Notes under the pieces: model-generated
Told to the model about the DNA's origin: nothing
What the model saw: the letters and a program-made list of their open reading frames with translations, nothing else
Database searches by the model: none
Program-made: the position numbers and the translations under genes
Shown here: in pieces, positions 1 to 7,686 of the stretch
Position numbering within the stretch: the first letter of the stretch is position 1
Layout of the letters: each line of letters opens with the position of its first letter
Source: an uncultured Bacteroidales bacterium
Lineage (GTDB): Bacteria; Bacteroidota; Bacteroidia; Bacteroidales; Paludibacteraceae
Reading direction: 5' to 3'
Assembly (NCBI GenBank): GCA_937916355.1
Contig: CALFTM010000014.1
Location: 1 to 16,987 of the forward strand
Length of the DNA: 16,987 nucleotides

Positions 1-688
1 GATGAAACGCCACCAAATCCGACAATAACTTCTGCACTTCATCTTTTGAGAAACTTGACAACAAACCCGCACTTTCTACAATTTCATTTACAATAAAATC
101 ATATAATTTAGCCCCTTTCCCAATGCTATTTTTTTTCTCATCAATTACAATCAACGGAGCAAACGACTTCGCCTCCACTTTTTTTATAGCAGGCTCTTCG
201 AGAGCCTTGAGGGTTAAATCTTTGATTTTCTGTGTGAAAATATTCTCAGACCACTCGTTAATATCATCTGGCACAATACCCTCCAAACTGGTACGTTCCG
301 AAATCAGATGATTATTATGAATGCTGTAAGATAGTAACATCGACGCTTCAAGATAATACGAAAGGGCAAGAGCCGCCGAATCGCTTATCTGCGCACGACA
401 GTCATGAAGTTCATTCAGACAATCCACAAAAGAGGAATCGGAAAAACGTTCAGACACCTTCCCTTTTTTCACAATAGCAGCCAACATCTGCGGATAGTTT
501 TTCTCCAATTCTGCTTTTGCTTTCAATTCTTCTAATTTCTCCACGGCACTCTTCGGTTTGCTGACATAAATCCCCTCAACGAACCTCCACGCTTCCTTAT
601 AGAATTTTTCAGAGTTTCCAAACACTGAAAATAAAGAAAATCCCATACTCAAAAAAGTTAAAATAATTACAAAAAACCTTTTTCTCAT
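1..688 (-). CDS. Alpha-2-macroglobulin family protein, N-terminal part (partial at left edge)
   Basis: An open frame on the minus strand starts at ATG 688 and stays open for 229 codons to the window edge, so the C-terminus is missing. Residues 1-25 form a signal peptide (basic MRKRFF start, hydrophobic core). The following helical region has the pattern I know from the N-termini of large Bacteroidetes alpha-2-macroglobulin proteins: a YKEAW..VE start, a KSAVEKLEELKAKAE stretch, a NYPQML segment and, near residue 200, a KLYDFIVN segment matching their conserved TLYDFLA-type motif. Such proteins are usually well over 1500 residues, envelope-anchored, and thought to trap proteases. The thioester and macroglobulin domains lie outside the window, so the family call rests on the N-terminus only. 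A candidate promoter lies just upstream (719-747). Confidence 0.7.
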   Translation of the reverse strand, partial: MRKRFFVIILTFLSMGFSLFSVFGNSEKFYKEAWRFVEGIYVSKPKSAVEKLEELKAKAELEKNYPQMLAAIVKKGKVSERFSDSSFVDCLNELHDCRAQISDSAALALSYYLEASMLLSYSIHNNHLISERTSLEGIVPDDINEWSENIFTQKIKDLTLKALEEPAIKKVEAKSFAPLIVIDEKKNSIGKGAKLYDFIVNEIVESAGLLSSFSKDEVQKLLSDLVAFH

Positions 689-718
689 GCTAAAAACCAA
701 ATTTAATTTAAGTAAAGA

Positions 719-747
719 CAAAGTTAGAAAATTTCACTAATTCCAAG
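719..747 (-). promoter_or_regulatory. Candidate promoter for the alpha-2-macroglobulin-like gene
   Basis: Read on the minus strand, 726-719 is TAACTTTG, a full match to the Bacteroidetes -7 box TAnnTTTG, and CTTG at 747-744 is a one-mismatch -33 TTTG. The 17-nt spacing is shorter than in the other promoters of this window (20 nt). A second TAnnTTTG match (705-698) lies almost on the start codon and has no -33 partner. Confidence 0.45.
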
Positions 748-770
748 CTTAGTATTCAATTTTTTTTTAG

Positions 771-802
771 GCAACTTCCATAAATTACATTTTATATTTT
801 GG
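771..802 (+). repeat. Dispersed imperfect repeat, copy A
   Basis: This 32-nt segment starting GCAACTTC aligns with 14316-14348 at 28 of 33 columns by my hand alignment, including the shared blocks GCAACTTC, TTAC and ATTTTATATTT. Both copies are followed a few bases later by ATAAAA. It lies in the 290-nt gap between the alpha-2-macroglobulin promoter and the tRNA terminator. No plus-strand gene follows it, so its role is unknown. Confidence 0.45.
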
Positions 803-930
803 TGAGATAAAACAAACTTATTTTTCACAAAGAGAAGTCCTCAATCAAAATCATCGCCCTCCCCTTTTCAACAACAGAAGTTCCCAATAAAGGCGATCTT
901 GCCAATTTTTTTCAATCAACTATAAGCCTT

Positions 931-977
931 AATAAAAAGAGAAAAGGATGTGAACCATATTCTGATTCACATCCTTT
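931..977 (-). terminator. Rho-independent terminator of the tRNA-Lys/tRNA-Ser unit
   Basis: On the minus strand GGATGTGAA (974-966) pairs perfectly with TTCACATCC (954-946) around an 11-nt loop and is followed by TTTTCTCTTTTTATT. It begins 5 nt after the encoded CCA end of tRNA-Ser. Confidence 0.85.
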
Positions 978-978
978 C

Positions 979-1066
<88 letters not shown>

Positions 1067-1095
1067 AAAAACCCTCTAATCCATTTAGATTAAAG

Positions 1096-1168
1096 TGACC
1101 CAGCAGGGGATCGAACCCTGGACCCACAGATTAAGAGTCTGTTGCTCTACCAGCTGAGCTACTGAGTC
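1096..1168 (-). tRNA. tRNA-Lys (anticodon CUU)
   Basis: The minus strand gives a 73-nt cloverleaf: acceptor GACTCAG pairing with CTGGGTC (with one G-T pair), D arm AGCTCAGCTGGTAGAGC, anticodon stem ACAGA/TCTGT around loop CTCTTAA, so the anticodon is CTT for AAG codons. The T arm is GGGTTCGATCCCC. Discriminator A is at 1096. The next bases are CTT, so CCA is not encoded, unlike in the neighbouring tRNA-Ser. It is the first gene of the two-tRNA unit. Confidence 0.95.
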
Positions 1169-1236
1169 TTCGTCTTACTTTAAGACCATCAAAATTTCAA
1201 TTTTTCTGCGCCTCTTACGCTTTCTTTTTGACGATG

Positions 1237-1268
1237 CAAAGGTAAGACGTTTTTAATTCTTATCCAAA
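1237..1268 (-). promoter_or_regulatory. Promoter of the tRNA-Lys/tRNA-Ser unit
   Basis: On the minus strand TTTG (1268-1265) is followed by exactly 20 nt and then TACCTTTG (1244-1237), a full match to the Bacteroidetes -33/-7 consensus. Transcription would start near 1230, about 60 nt before the mature 5' end of tRNA-Lys. The site lies between the SDR stop codon (1303) and the tRNAs, so the tRNAs need not depend on the operon upstream. Confidence 0.8.
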
Positions 1269-1302
1269 TTTTTCTTCATCTTTTTTTGATATTTTTTTCA
1301 GT

Positions 1303-2091
1303 TTATTTCTGAAAACATTTTATCTTTTTGATTATGAAAAAGATAAGGAAATCCGGAAGATGTTTTACTAATGGTACAAATAGGTGATTTATCCACCCCG
1401 GAAGATATTGTTTCTTCTTTTTATACATCTTCTTCAACGCTTTTTCTGCCAATTCCTCTGGTCTCATGGAGACACCCAAGCCGACTGCGATTTTTCGCCA
1501 GTAATCGCTCAAACCATAAAGCCCCGTATCAACCGCACCCGGACAGACGGCGGTAACACCCACTCCATGTGGCATCATCTCATACCACAAAGAACGAGAG
1601 AAGTTCAATATGAAAGCTTTTGACGCATTATAGACATTGATTCCCGGCATTGTCATCCATGCCGACATGGAAGACATATTCAGTATGTAACCGAATCCCC
1701 TCTCCTTCATGTCTTGTCCGAAATACCAACACATCTTACTGAGCGTTTTGATGTGCAAATTCAACATCAGTTCGATTCTATTAAGATCGGTTTTCACATA
1801 CTCATTGAAAAAGAAGACTCCCGCATTGTTGACCAAAATATCCACTTGCAAACCATTCTCCTTGCAATAGTTGTGCAACTCTTCTGCCGCCTCCTCTCTG
1901 GAAAGGTCTTTGTACACCGCTATGGCCTTCACACCATACTCCGCAGAAAGGCGGTCTGCCACCTCCTGCAACTCTTTTTCTTGGTTGCTCACCAGCACCA
2001 GATCTTTTTTTTGTATCGCCAAACGTGTGGCATATTGCAGTCCGATACCGGAACTCGCACCTGTCACCAACGCCAATCTTGCTTCTGCCAT
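1303..2091 (-). CDS. Short-chain dehydrogenase/reductase (SDR), classical type
   Basis: This 262-aa protein has the full classical SDR pattern: cofactor-binding TGASSGIG at residues 10-17, NNAG at 88-91, the structural Asn in MLNLH (111), catalytic Ser141, and Tyr154-x3-Lys158 in YNASK, followed by CPGAVDT. The family reduces or oxidises carbonyl/hydroxyl groups with NAD(P)H; this sequence does not reveal the substrate. The C-terminal 35 residues are hydrophobic and basic (HLFVPLVKHLPDFLIFFIIK), suggesting membrane association as in SDRs acting on lipids or steroids; that is inference. It is the last gene of the nusB-yajC-ybbR-coaE operon, 18 nt after coaE, with no promoter between them. The start at 2091 gives the normal distance to the glycine motif. 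Confidence 0.9.
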   Translation of the reverse strand: MAEARLALVTGASSGIGLQYATRLAIQKKDLVLVSNQEKELQEVADRLSAEYGVKAIAVYKDLSREEAAEELHNYCKENGLQVDILVNNAGVFFFNEYVKTDLNRIELMLNLHIKTLSKMCWYFGQDMKERGFGYILNMSSMSAWMTMPGINVYNASKAFILNFSRSLWYEMMPHGVGVTAVCPGAVDTGLYGLSDYWRKIAVGLGVSMRPEELAEKALKKMYKKKKQYLPGWINHLFVPLVKHLPDFLIFFIIKKIKCFQK

Positions 2092-2109
2092 ATCTTTTTA
2101 GTTTTGATT

Positions 2110-2694
2110 TTACAATTGAGCCAACATTTTGTTTATTTGTGGAAGCACAGCATGTCTTCCATCATTGTAGATGACAAAATCCGAAAGTAGTTTTTTCTCC
2201 TCCTCGCCCATCTGATGGTTCATCCGCGCCCTCACTTGTTCAACCGTCACACCATCACGAACAACGACACGTTCCACTCTCACCTCCTCAGGGGCTGTCA
2301 CCAATAGCACCTTATTGAGTACGCCACGCATATTCGCCTCGAACAATATCGCTGATTCAAAAGCGACAAGCGACGCTCCCCTCTTCTGTTGCTCATCCGT
2401 CCACCGGACAAAATCTCGCCCGACCGCAGGATGAACAAGATGATTCACCGCCTCCAACAAGACACTATTCCCAAATATTTTCCCTGCTATATATTTTCTG
2501 TCAAGTTCACCATCTGAAGTGATGACCGACGCTCCAAGTAAACCTATCAAACCTTCCACCACAAGAGGGTCTTCGACCATTATGCGTTTAGCCTCCGTGT
2601 CGGCATCATAAACAGGAATCTTTTTTAATCTTAATATTTTGGAGACGATAGACTTTCCTGATCCAATCCCTCCTGTTATCCCTAACGTCACCAT
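2110..2694 (-). CDS. coaE: Dephospho-CoA kinase
   Basis: CoaE phosphorylates the 3'-OH of dephospho-CoA with ATP, the last step of coenzyme A synthesis, in the cytoplasm. The 194-aa product opens with the family signature GITGGIGSGKS (Walker A, residues 5-15), then VYDADTEAKRI (the conserved D-x-D region), and an ESAILFE segment corresponding to the usual PLLFE motif. Length is normal for the family. I chose ATG 2694, whose A is shared with the TGA stop of the ybbR-like gene (TGATG arrangement), implying translational coupling. A GTG at 2697 would add one residue and cannot be excluded. The gene lies inside the nusB operon. Confidence 0.95.
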   Translation of the reverse strand: MVTLGITGGIGSGKSIVSKILRLKKIPVYDADTEAKRIMVEDPLVVEGLIGLLGASVITSDGELDRKYIAGKIFGNSVLLEAVNHLVHPAVGRDFVRWTDEQQKRGASLVAFESAILFEANMRGVLNKVLLVTAPEEVRVERVVVRDGVTVEQVRARMNHQMGEEEKKLLSDFVIYNDGRHAVLPQINKMLAQL

Positions 2695-3701
2695 CACTTT
2701 TTCTGTTTTTCTTCTAAAGATTTCATTTCAATGATGTAATCCACTTCTGAAGGTTTGATTTTCAAACCGAAAACAGAAGGATGACCATCTTTGCAAGAGA
2801 CCTCCAACCTGTTCGCTCCTTCCATTGCCTTCAAATAGTCCACATAAAAAGAGAACGAGGTCGCGCCAATGCTATCATAAAGACTCAATCCGACATTGAA
2901 ACTCACGGAGACATTAGACGGGAATATTTTCAACTCCTTATCGGCAGGCAAATTGATAATCGAAATCGGAGCAAAAATAGTCTTCTCCGTAAATCGCTCT
3001 GTTTTGAAATGAAGACGAACCGATGAATCAGAACATGAGACCAACGGAATCTTCTGTAGAGGAGCATCATACTGCATGGTGTCTTTTATCTCATTCAGTT
3101 CCACATTTTCTGTAAACACCTCTGAAATCGAATCCAGCACCTGTTGAGGACCATAAACCGAGACTTCTCGCGGCTCAAACTGCATGGTGTCGCAATAAGT
3201 GTACTGTTGCGCTAAATCAAAAACGCCCTGCACCCTTACCGGCACTCTCTTTTCTGCCAACTTCTCCATCGAAAATATCAGCGAATCGGGAGCCACACGC
3301 AAGACCTGCACGTCCGAACCCAATTTTTTTCGCAAAATAGGAATCAGTCCGCTGGTCAATAAATAATCCCGGTCTTTATTAACAACAGAAGTAAGGTTCA
3401 ACTCAATAGGCTTGGAACCACTCGACCAACGGCATTTCAACAAATTCAGTCCTTGACCGACCACTGTCACTTTCAGATCCTTGGGCATCTCCTTCGCAAA
3501 AATATAACCATTAGGCTTTTGAACATAGACCAACGGAACAGAGACAACGGTCTCATACTGTTTGTTGAGAGCCCTCAACACCCACAGAGACGAAGAAATA
3601 AAAAGAAAGAGCAAGAAAACGAGCAAATCCCTACTCATTAGGAACTGCTTTGCCTTTTCAAAATATTTGGCCAACTCATTTTCAAACTCTTCCGAAAACA
3701 T
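2694..3701 (-). CDS. YbbR-like domain membrane-anchored protein
   Basis: This 335-aa protein has a cytoplasmic N-terminal stretch, one transmembrane helix (about residues 25-43, LLVFLLFLFISSSLWVL) and a long extracytoplasmic part with repeated beta-rich segments such as VPVRVQGVFDLAQQYTY and REVSVYGPQQVLDSI, characteristic of YbbR repeats. In Firmicutes the YbbR protein CdaR regulates the diadenylate cyclase CdaA. In Bacteroidetes the gene usually sits between yajC and coaE, as here, and its role is less clear. No cyclase gene is in the window. It overlaps coaE through TGATG and lies 16 nt after yajC. Confidence 0.85.
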   Translation of the reverse strand: MFSEEFENELAKYFEKAKQFLMSRDLLVFLLFLFISSSLWVLRALNKQYETVVSVPLVYVQKPNGYIFAKEMPKDLKVTVVGQGLNLLKCRWSSGSKPIELNLTSVVNKDRDYLLTSGLIPILRKKLGSDVQVLRVAPDSLIFSMEKLAEKRVPVRVQGVFDLAQQYTYCDTMQFEPREVSVYGPQQVLDSISEVFTENVELNEIKDTMQYDAPLQKIPLVSCSDSSVRLHFKTERFTEKTIFAPISIINLPADKELKIFPSNVSVSFNVGLSLYDSIGATSFSFYVDYLKAMEGANRLEVSCKDGHPSVFGLKIKPSEVDYIIEMKSLEEKQKK

Positions 3702-3717
3702 AACGTGAAATTTTAAT

Positions 3718-4017
3718 TTAAGCCTTCAAATCAGTGTGATCTGGGGTAAGAGCCTCTTTTACGACCTCAACATCCACATGATTTGCAACTGTAACAACTA
3801 CTGTTGCAGCTTTTACCTCCTTCACTTTACCCAAAACTGCTCCGTTCACCAACACTCTGTCGCCAACGACCAAGCCATCTCTGAAGTTCCGCATCTTCTT
3901 TTTGTAGTCAGACTGAGGTTTAAAGAAAAATAAATAGGTCGCAAAACCCATCAAAACAAGCAGTACGAGATTACCCCAACCAGCAGACTGAGCCTGCAAC
4001 ATAACTGAAAAAACCAT
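3718..4017 (-). CDS. yajC: Preprotein translocase subunit YajC
   Basis: This 99-aa protein has a short N-terminus, one transmembrane helix (about residues 13-33, ending in the family hallmark FFFKPQSDYKKKMRNF, the equivalent of FF.IRPQ.K..K) and a small cytoplasmic beta domain (GDRVLVNGAVLGKVKEVKA). YajC binds SecDF and the SecYEG translocon in the inner membrane and is an accessory export factor. The gene starts 4 nt after nusB and precedes the ybbR-like gene, the usual Bacteroidales order. Confidence 0.93.
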   Translation of the reverse strand: MVFSVMLQAQSAGWGNLVLLVLMGFATYLFFFKPQSDYKKKMRNFRDGLVVGDRVLVNGAVLGKVKEVKAATVVVTVANHVDVEVVKEALTPDHTDLKA

Positions 4018-4021
4018 ATTT

Positions 4022-4978
4022 TTATTTTTTATAATTGTTTATATATGCAACTTTCGTTATTTTCTTTTGCTCCTGCAACTCCTTAACGATAGCATCCAAC
4101 ACTCCGTTGATGAAGTTGCTACTACGAGGAGTACTATAATATTTTGCCAAATCCAGATACTCATTCATGGAGACACTCACCGGAATTGAAGGGAATGAGC
4201 AAATCTCCGCCAATGCGGTCTGCATGATTAATGTATCCAAGAAAGCGATTCTGTCCGCCTCCCAATTTTGAGTATGCTTCACTATCAACTCCTTGTAGTC
4301 ATTCGCATTGTAAATGGCATTCTTAAACAAAGAAATAGCGAACTTCTCATCCTCTTCATCTTTAAATTTCGGCAACAACGGATAGCCTGCTCCTGCAGAC
4401 TCCTCAAACTGACGGATGGTCTTTCCTACAAAACTCAACACAATGTCCGCATCGTCATTCCAATAGATTGAGACATCCTCCAACTCTTTTCCTAACAACT
4501 CGCATTCAGGGATGACTCTACGCACAATTCCTCTCCACAGCTCCTTGTCATCGTTGTAGGTCGTCTCGCGCTTCTGAGCATACTCAGCCAAAACATCCGA
4601 ACTCAACACCAAACGGAAAACCTCGTTCACCACATTGCTCTCATCAGAGAACCAATCTTCCGCCTCTTCTCCCTTTTCCATTAAATATCGTTTCAGACTG
4701 AGGTTTTGAGCCAACTGTGCTGCAAAACGGTTCTTTGCCAATTTACGACACAACTCGGACTCCTCCATACCACAACTCTTCTTTCCAAATCTCTTCTCTG
4801 CCATTTCTGTGACCATGAGTATCAATTGGAAAAAGTAGTGGTACAACTCGTAAGTTTTATCGATACTGTACAACAACTCCTCTTGTGCGAGGCTGAAATC
4901 ATTCTCCTCTTTGTTGTTCTTGTAATAAGAGTACAACACCTGAATGATTTTAATTCTGAGTAGGTTTCTGTTAATCAT
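4022..4978 (-). CDS. nusB: Transcription antitermination factor NusB (long Bacteroidetes form)
   Basis: NusB binds boxA RNA with NusE (S10) and supports antitermination of rRNA operons. At 318 aa this is about twice the length of the E. coli protein. The NusB fold lies in the C-terminal third: FAISLFKNAIYNANDY, then an ADRIAFLDTLIMQTALAEI helix, MNEYLDLAKYYSTPRSSNFINGVLDAI and a terminal lysine-rich tail. The N-terminal start MINRNLLRIKIIQVLYSYYK also resembles the first NusB helix. The extra helical middle part is normal for Bacteroidetes. It is the first gene of the operon, with a promoter at 5005-5036 giving a leader of only about 20 nt. Confidence 0.93.
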   Translation of the reverse strand: MINRNLLRIKIIQVLYSYYKNNKEENDFSLAQEELLYSIDKTYELYHYFFQLILMVTEMAEKRFGKKSCGMEESELCRKLAKNRFAAQLAQNLSLKRYLMEKGEEAEDWFSDESNVVNEVFRLVLSSDVLAEYAQKRETTYNDDKELWRGIVRRVIPECELLGKELEDVSIYWNDDADIVLSFVGKTIRQFEESAGAGYPLLPKFKDEEDEKFAISLFKNAIYNANDYKELIVKHTQNWEADRIAFLDTLIMQTALAEICSFPSIPVSVSMNEYLDLAKYYSTPRSSNFINGVLDAIVKELQEQKKITKVAYINNYKK

Positions 4979-5004
4979 CTCTTCTGAATCTTCAAATTTA
5001 ACTG

Positions 5005-5036
5005 CAAAATTACTCTTTCATTCTGTAATAAACAAA
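5005..5036 (-). promoter_or_regulatory. Promoter of the nusB-yajC-ybbR-coaE-SDR operon
   Basis: On the minus strand TTTG (5036-5033), a 20-nt spacer, then TAATTTTG (5012-5005) match the Bacteroidetes -33 and -7 consensus without mismatch. A second -7-like TAAATTTG lies at 5000-4993 but has no matching -33 box. The predicted start is near 4999, about 20 nt before the nusB ATG. Confidence 0.75.
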
Positions 5037-5254
5037 AAATTATGCCATCTATTAGGGTGAGTACTACAAATTCACCGATTTAAAATAAAAAAATTATGTA
5101 TCGTGAACTGGTATGCTTTCCTGTACTTTTTGATCTATTTCGGCAACTTGCTATTTGTCTGGCCGTTCTCAATGTCCACACCATACCCTTCCTTCGTTCA
5201 GCAATCTACTCGAAACAAATTCCACGGAATCAATTTATAGACACCTCCTTAACA
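5037..5254. other. Intergenic region between the DUF5103 gene and nusB
   Basis: This 218-nt stretch follows the stop of the minus-strand DUF5103 gene. No strong terminator hairpin is visible. Open frames in it are short and compete with one another in several frames, so none is called as a gene. One of them, 5103-5240 plus (GTG start, 45 codons), is unusually hydrophobic and is discussed among the rejected items. Confidence 0.5.
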
Positions 5255-6529
5255 CTATTGAGACATTATTTCAAAATAACCGACGAGCTGATCATGGTCA
5301 TAATTGCTTCCTAAAGGACGGTAATAGACGTAAATTTGGTAGAGATTCCGGGTATCCCAAAAACTGCCTTCCGCCCTCTCTATCGAGGCAGACTGCCAAT
5401 TCACGGGCAAAAAGGCATACAAAAAATTATAACCTCCATTTTTCAGCATCAGAGCCAATTCATATTGTTTGCGTTCAAAATTGTATGTCATCTTGTTTTT
5501 CTCCTCTAACCATTGATCGTTAAAACCTCCCATCACATAGAGAGAACCATCCAACCACGGCTCTTCTGCAGGATAGGTGAAATGTACGATTGAATAATCA
5601 ATCTCTTCTTCTCCATCCACCTCTTGCCCATGCACCTTAAAGCCCCCATTCACATCATAATAGGCGTAGGAGCTTCCTGAACTCATCTTTCCGGGCGTGA
5701 CATCCACATGGTAATAGGGCTTATGATATGAGATCCGCTCAATCTCCCCACTATACCGGAAACGGTGGGAAAAATCTACAACATGATATTCTCGCCCTCC
5801 TTCAAAAGACAACTCTCGTTCATGGTTGTACACAAAAGAGGACGGTTTTTGCAATGTGGGTTTCAAGCCTCTCACTTCATTATCATGCCGACCATTCTGC
5901 CTGACCACCACTTGTAGCTCATCCGCCATAGGAACAAAATCGTCAAACATCAATTCAAAAGTCAGGTGCTGATAAACCGAGTTGATTCCATAAATAGACT
6001 TTCCCGACACCCCCGCCTCTATCCCGATTCGATTATCTTCCACAGAGAAGCAGCCTGTCATCAGAATTTTGTCTGGATAGTCCGTATCATACACTTTCAC
6101 AACATAGTTGCCGGATAACTTCAGTTGCAGATCCTCATTGGGCAACTGAAATTCAAAATGTGCATAATCGGTCGTCGTATTCATTGAGGTTACAACCTCC
6201 TCAATCACCACTTCATTGAAGCCCTGCAGATAGTCTGCCTCCTCCATCTGTGAAGGAGACCAATCTGCCCTACAATGCTCTATCTTGTAGGCTAAATGGG
6301 GATAATCAGAAGACATATAGTCGAACGCCACAGTCACTTTGTCGGGAGATCCCATTCGCAAGACCGGGCGGTCAATCTGCTCGTTGTTCAAATAGACTTG
6401 GAGGGTCTTGACCATCTCCGTAAAAGAGCGGGTACGATAACTTCCCGAACTTTTCGCCTCATAGGGGAAGGTCAGGGGCAACAACACCCACAACAAAAGA
6501 AAAATTATGTGTTTCAGCCGTTTATTCAT
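5255..6529 (-). CDS. DUF5103 protein, type IX secretion Plug family, secreted
   Basis: From ATG 6529 the protein is 424 aa with a clean signal peptide (NKRLKHIIFLLLWVLLPLTF). An in-frame GTG at 6574 would put 15 basic residues before it, which fits an export signal less well, so I prefer the ATG. The body has the DUF5103 pattern: an early RSFTEMVKTLQVYLN segment, a beta domain with KIEHCRADWSPSQ and DYLQGFNEV, a SGNYVVKVYDTD strand, and a C-terminal domain with YVMGGFNDQW and KNGGYNFLYAF. In Flavobacterium johnsoniae the Plug protein closes the periplasmic side of the SprA translocon of the type IX system; homologues also occur in Bacteroidales where that role is unproven. It is monocistronic on the minus strand, divergent from the operon starting at 6659. 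Confidence 0.8.
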   Translation of the reverse strand: MNKRLKHIIFLLLWVLLPLTFPYEAKSSGSYRTRSFTEMVKTLQVYLNNEQIDRPVLRMGSPDKVTVAFDYMSSDYPHLAYKIEHCRADWSPSQMEEADYLQGFNEVVIEEVVTSMNTTTDYAHFEFQLPNEDLQLKLSGNYVVKVYDTDYPDKILMTGCFSVEDNRIGIEAGVSGKSIYGINSVYQHLTFELMFDDFVPMADELQVVVRQNGRHDNEVRGLKPTLQKPSSFVYNHERELSFEGGREYHVVDFSHRFRYSGEIERISYHKPYYHVDVTPGKMSSGSSYAYYDVNGGFKVHGQEVDGEEEIDYSIVHFTYPAEEPWLDGSLYVMGGFNDQWLEEKNKMTYNFERKQYELALMLKNGGYNFLYAFLPVNWQSASIERAEGSFWDTRNLYQIYVYYRPLGSNYDHDQLVGYFEIMSQ

Positions 6530-6658
6530 CTCAAATATTTTTTTCCAAAAATACCTTATTTTTTTTCTTCTCACACAATTATTTCCCTTTTAAAAGATAT
6601 TAAAATATGTTAAATAGACACTCATTGACTAAAATAATTCAAAAAAGGAACTTTTTTT

Positions 6659-6690
6659 TCTGTTCGCTATCTAATTAAATCTTACATTTG
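6659..6690 (+). promoter_or_regulatory. Promoter of the plus-strand unit from 6729 to cdd
   Basis: TACATTTG (6683-6690) matches the -7 consensus TAnnTTTG. TCTG (6659-6662), a one-mismatch -33 box, lies exactly 20 nt upstream, the same spacing as in the nusB and tRNA promoters. The leader to the ATG at 6729 would be about 30 nt. No comparable site is seen before 7006, 7687 or 9115. Confidence 0.65.
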
Positions 6691-6728
6691 CGAAAATTTT
6701 CCATAAACACCCTTATATATAAGTTTAT

Positions 6729-6968
6729 ATGCTGAAAGTTTTTTTAGTAACACTCGCTTTCGTTGCGGTCGCAATATTGTTATTAGGCATCGGAGTTTTC
6801 TTTTTTAAAAGGAAGTTTCCGAACTTGCATGTCGGTGGCAACAAAGCATTGAACAAAAAGGGCATCTATTGTGTTCAGACACAAGACTATATGGAATACA
6901 ACAACATTCGTGAAAAAAAAAGAACCAAAGACAAAACCGGATCAACACCGGGAAAGAGCGAGAAATAA
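6729..6968 (+). CDS. Small single-pass membrane protein conserved in Bacteroidetes
   Basis: This 79-aa protein has one N-terminal hydrophobic segment (residues 3-27, VFLVTLAFVAVAILLLGIGV), then a basic FFKRKFPN stretch, a KALNKKGIYCVQTQD segment and a very basic C-terminus. I recognise the pattern of a small Bacteroidetes family annotated only as 'membrane or secreted protein', in which the hydrophobic helix is followed by KFP-T/N-H and a KKGI-C motif; its function is unknown. It is the first gene of the unit, 37 nt before the OmpH-like gene. The conserved Cys near residue 48 could be a ligand or disulfide partner, but this is speculation. Confidence 0.75.
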   Translation: MLKVFLVTLAFVAVAILLLGIGVFFFKRKFPNLHVGGNKALNKKGIYCVQTQDYMEYNNIREKKRTKDKTGSTPGKSEK

Positions 6969-7005
6969 CTTATTTCATAAACTATAAATCAAATTTTTAT
7001 TAAAA

Positions 7006-7659
7006 ATGAAAAATTTCAACTCCATAGCACTTGCCGTGATCGCATTAGCGGTAGTGGGTTTGTACATTTTACATTTCACAGGAAACTCTTCTTGTACAAA
7101 CGAAGAAGCAAACACTGCAAAGGCTGAAACTCAAAGCGGTGTCGTGTTCGCCGATACAACTTCTACAATGAGCAAGGACAGCATCTACCCTATCGCTTAC
7201 GTAGATGTACAAAAGATGCAAGAGTGCTTACAAAAGTTCGATTTCTTTAAAACATGGAACCAAAAATTGCTTCAAAAGCAGGCTAAGTCAAACAAAGAAC
7301 TGGAATCAGCACAGAAAAAATTGGCAGCAGAACTCGAGGTTTTCCAACAAAAGTACCAATCCGGAGGTTTCCTCACAAAAGAATCTTTTGAACAAGAGCA
7401 AAACCGCCTCTACAAGAAGGATCAAGAGTTGCAAGCACTTGCAATGCGTTTGGAACAAGAGTTTGCCAACGAGCAACTAAAACTCAGCAAACAATTGATG
7501 GACACCATCGACGTGTTCTTCCTTACATACAATAAAGAGCACAATTTCAAATTGATCCTCAATCATGCGGATGTACTTTTTGCGGATAGCACAATGAACA
7601 TCACCGAAGACGTTTTGGAAAGATTGAACGAAAGATACGCTAAGAAGGGCGATAAATAA
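7006..7659 (+). CDS. OmpH/Skp-like periplasmic protein, probably membrane-anchored
   Basis: This 217-aa protein begins with a hydrophobic helix (about residues 7-26, IALAVIALAVVGLYILHF) that lacks an obvious cleavage site, so it may stay anchored facing the periplasm. A low-complexity linker follows, then the Skp/OmpH signature YPIAYVDVQKMQECL (about residues 64-78). A long Lys/Glu/Gln-rich coiled coil (about 85-170) comes next, and then the closing FKLILNHADVLFADSTMNIT strand region typical of the family. Skp proteins hold unfolded outer-membrane proteins in the periplasm; Bacteroidetes have several paralogues of unknown client range. It follows the small membrane protein and precedes ahcY by 27 nt. 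Confidence 0.85.
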   Translation: MKNFNSIALAVIALAVVGLYILHFTGNSSCTNEEANTAKAETQSGVVFADTTSTMSKDSIYPIAYVDVQKMQECLQKFDFFKTWNQKLLQKQAKSNKELESAQKKLAAELEVFQQKYQSGGFLTKESFEQEQNRLYKKDQELQALAMRLEQEFANEQLKLSKQLMDTIDVFFLTYNKEHNFKLILNHADVLFADSTMNITEDVLERLNERYAKKGDK

Positions 7660-7686
7660 ACAATAAACACAAAATTAGACGAATTC

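Noticed and set aside
1295..1315. TTTTCAG/CTGAAAA hairpin across the SDR stop codon as a terminator.
   Set aside because: The stem is short and A/T-rich, it overlaps the stop codon, and an A tract rather than a T tract follows on the transcribed strand.
5103..5240. A 45-codon plus-strand frame (GTG start) reading as a hydrophobic membrane peptide (NWYAFLYFLIYFGNLLFVW).
   Set aside because: No ribosome binding site or promoter, competing open frames in the same stretch, and T-rich DNA readily yields Phe/Leu/Tyr-rich chance translations.
5096..5523. Two longer plus-strand open frames (72 and 122 codons) overlapping the 3' end of the DUF5103 gene.
   Set aside because: They lie largely antisense to a well-supported gene, have unnatural composition and overlap each other in different frames.
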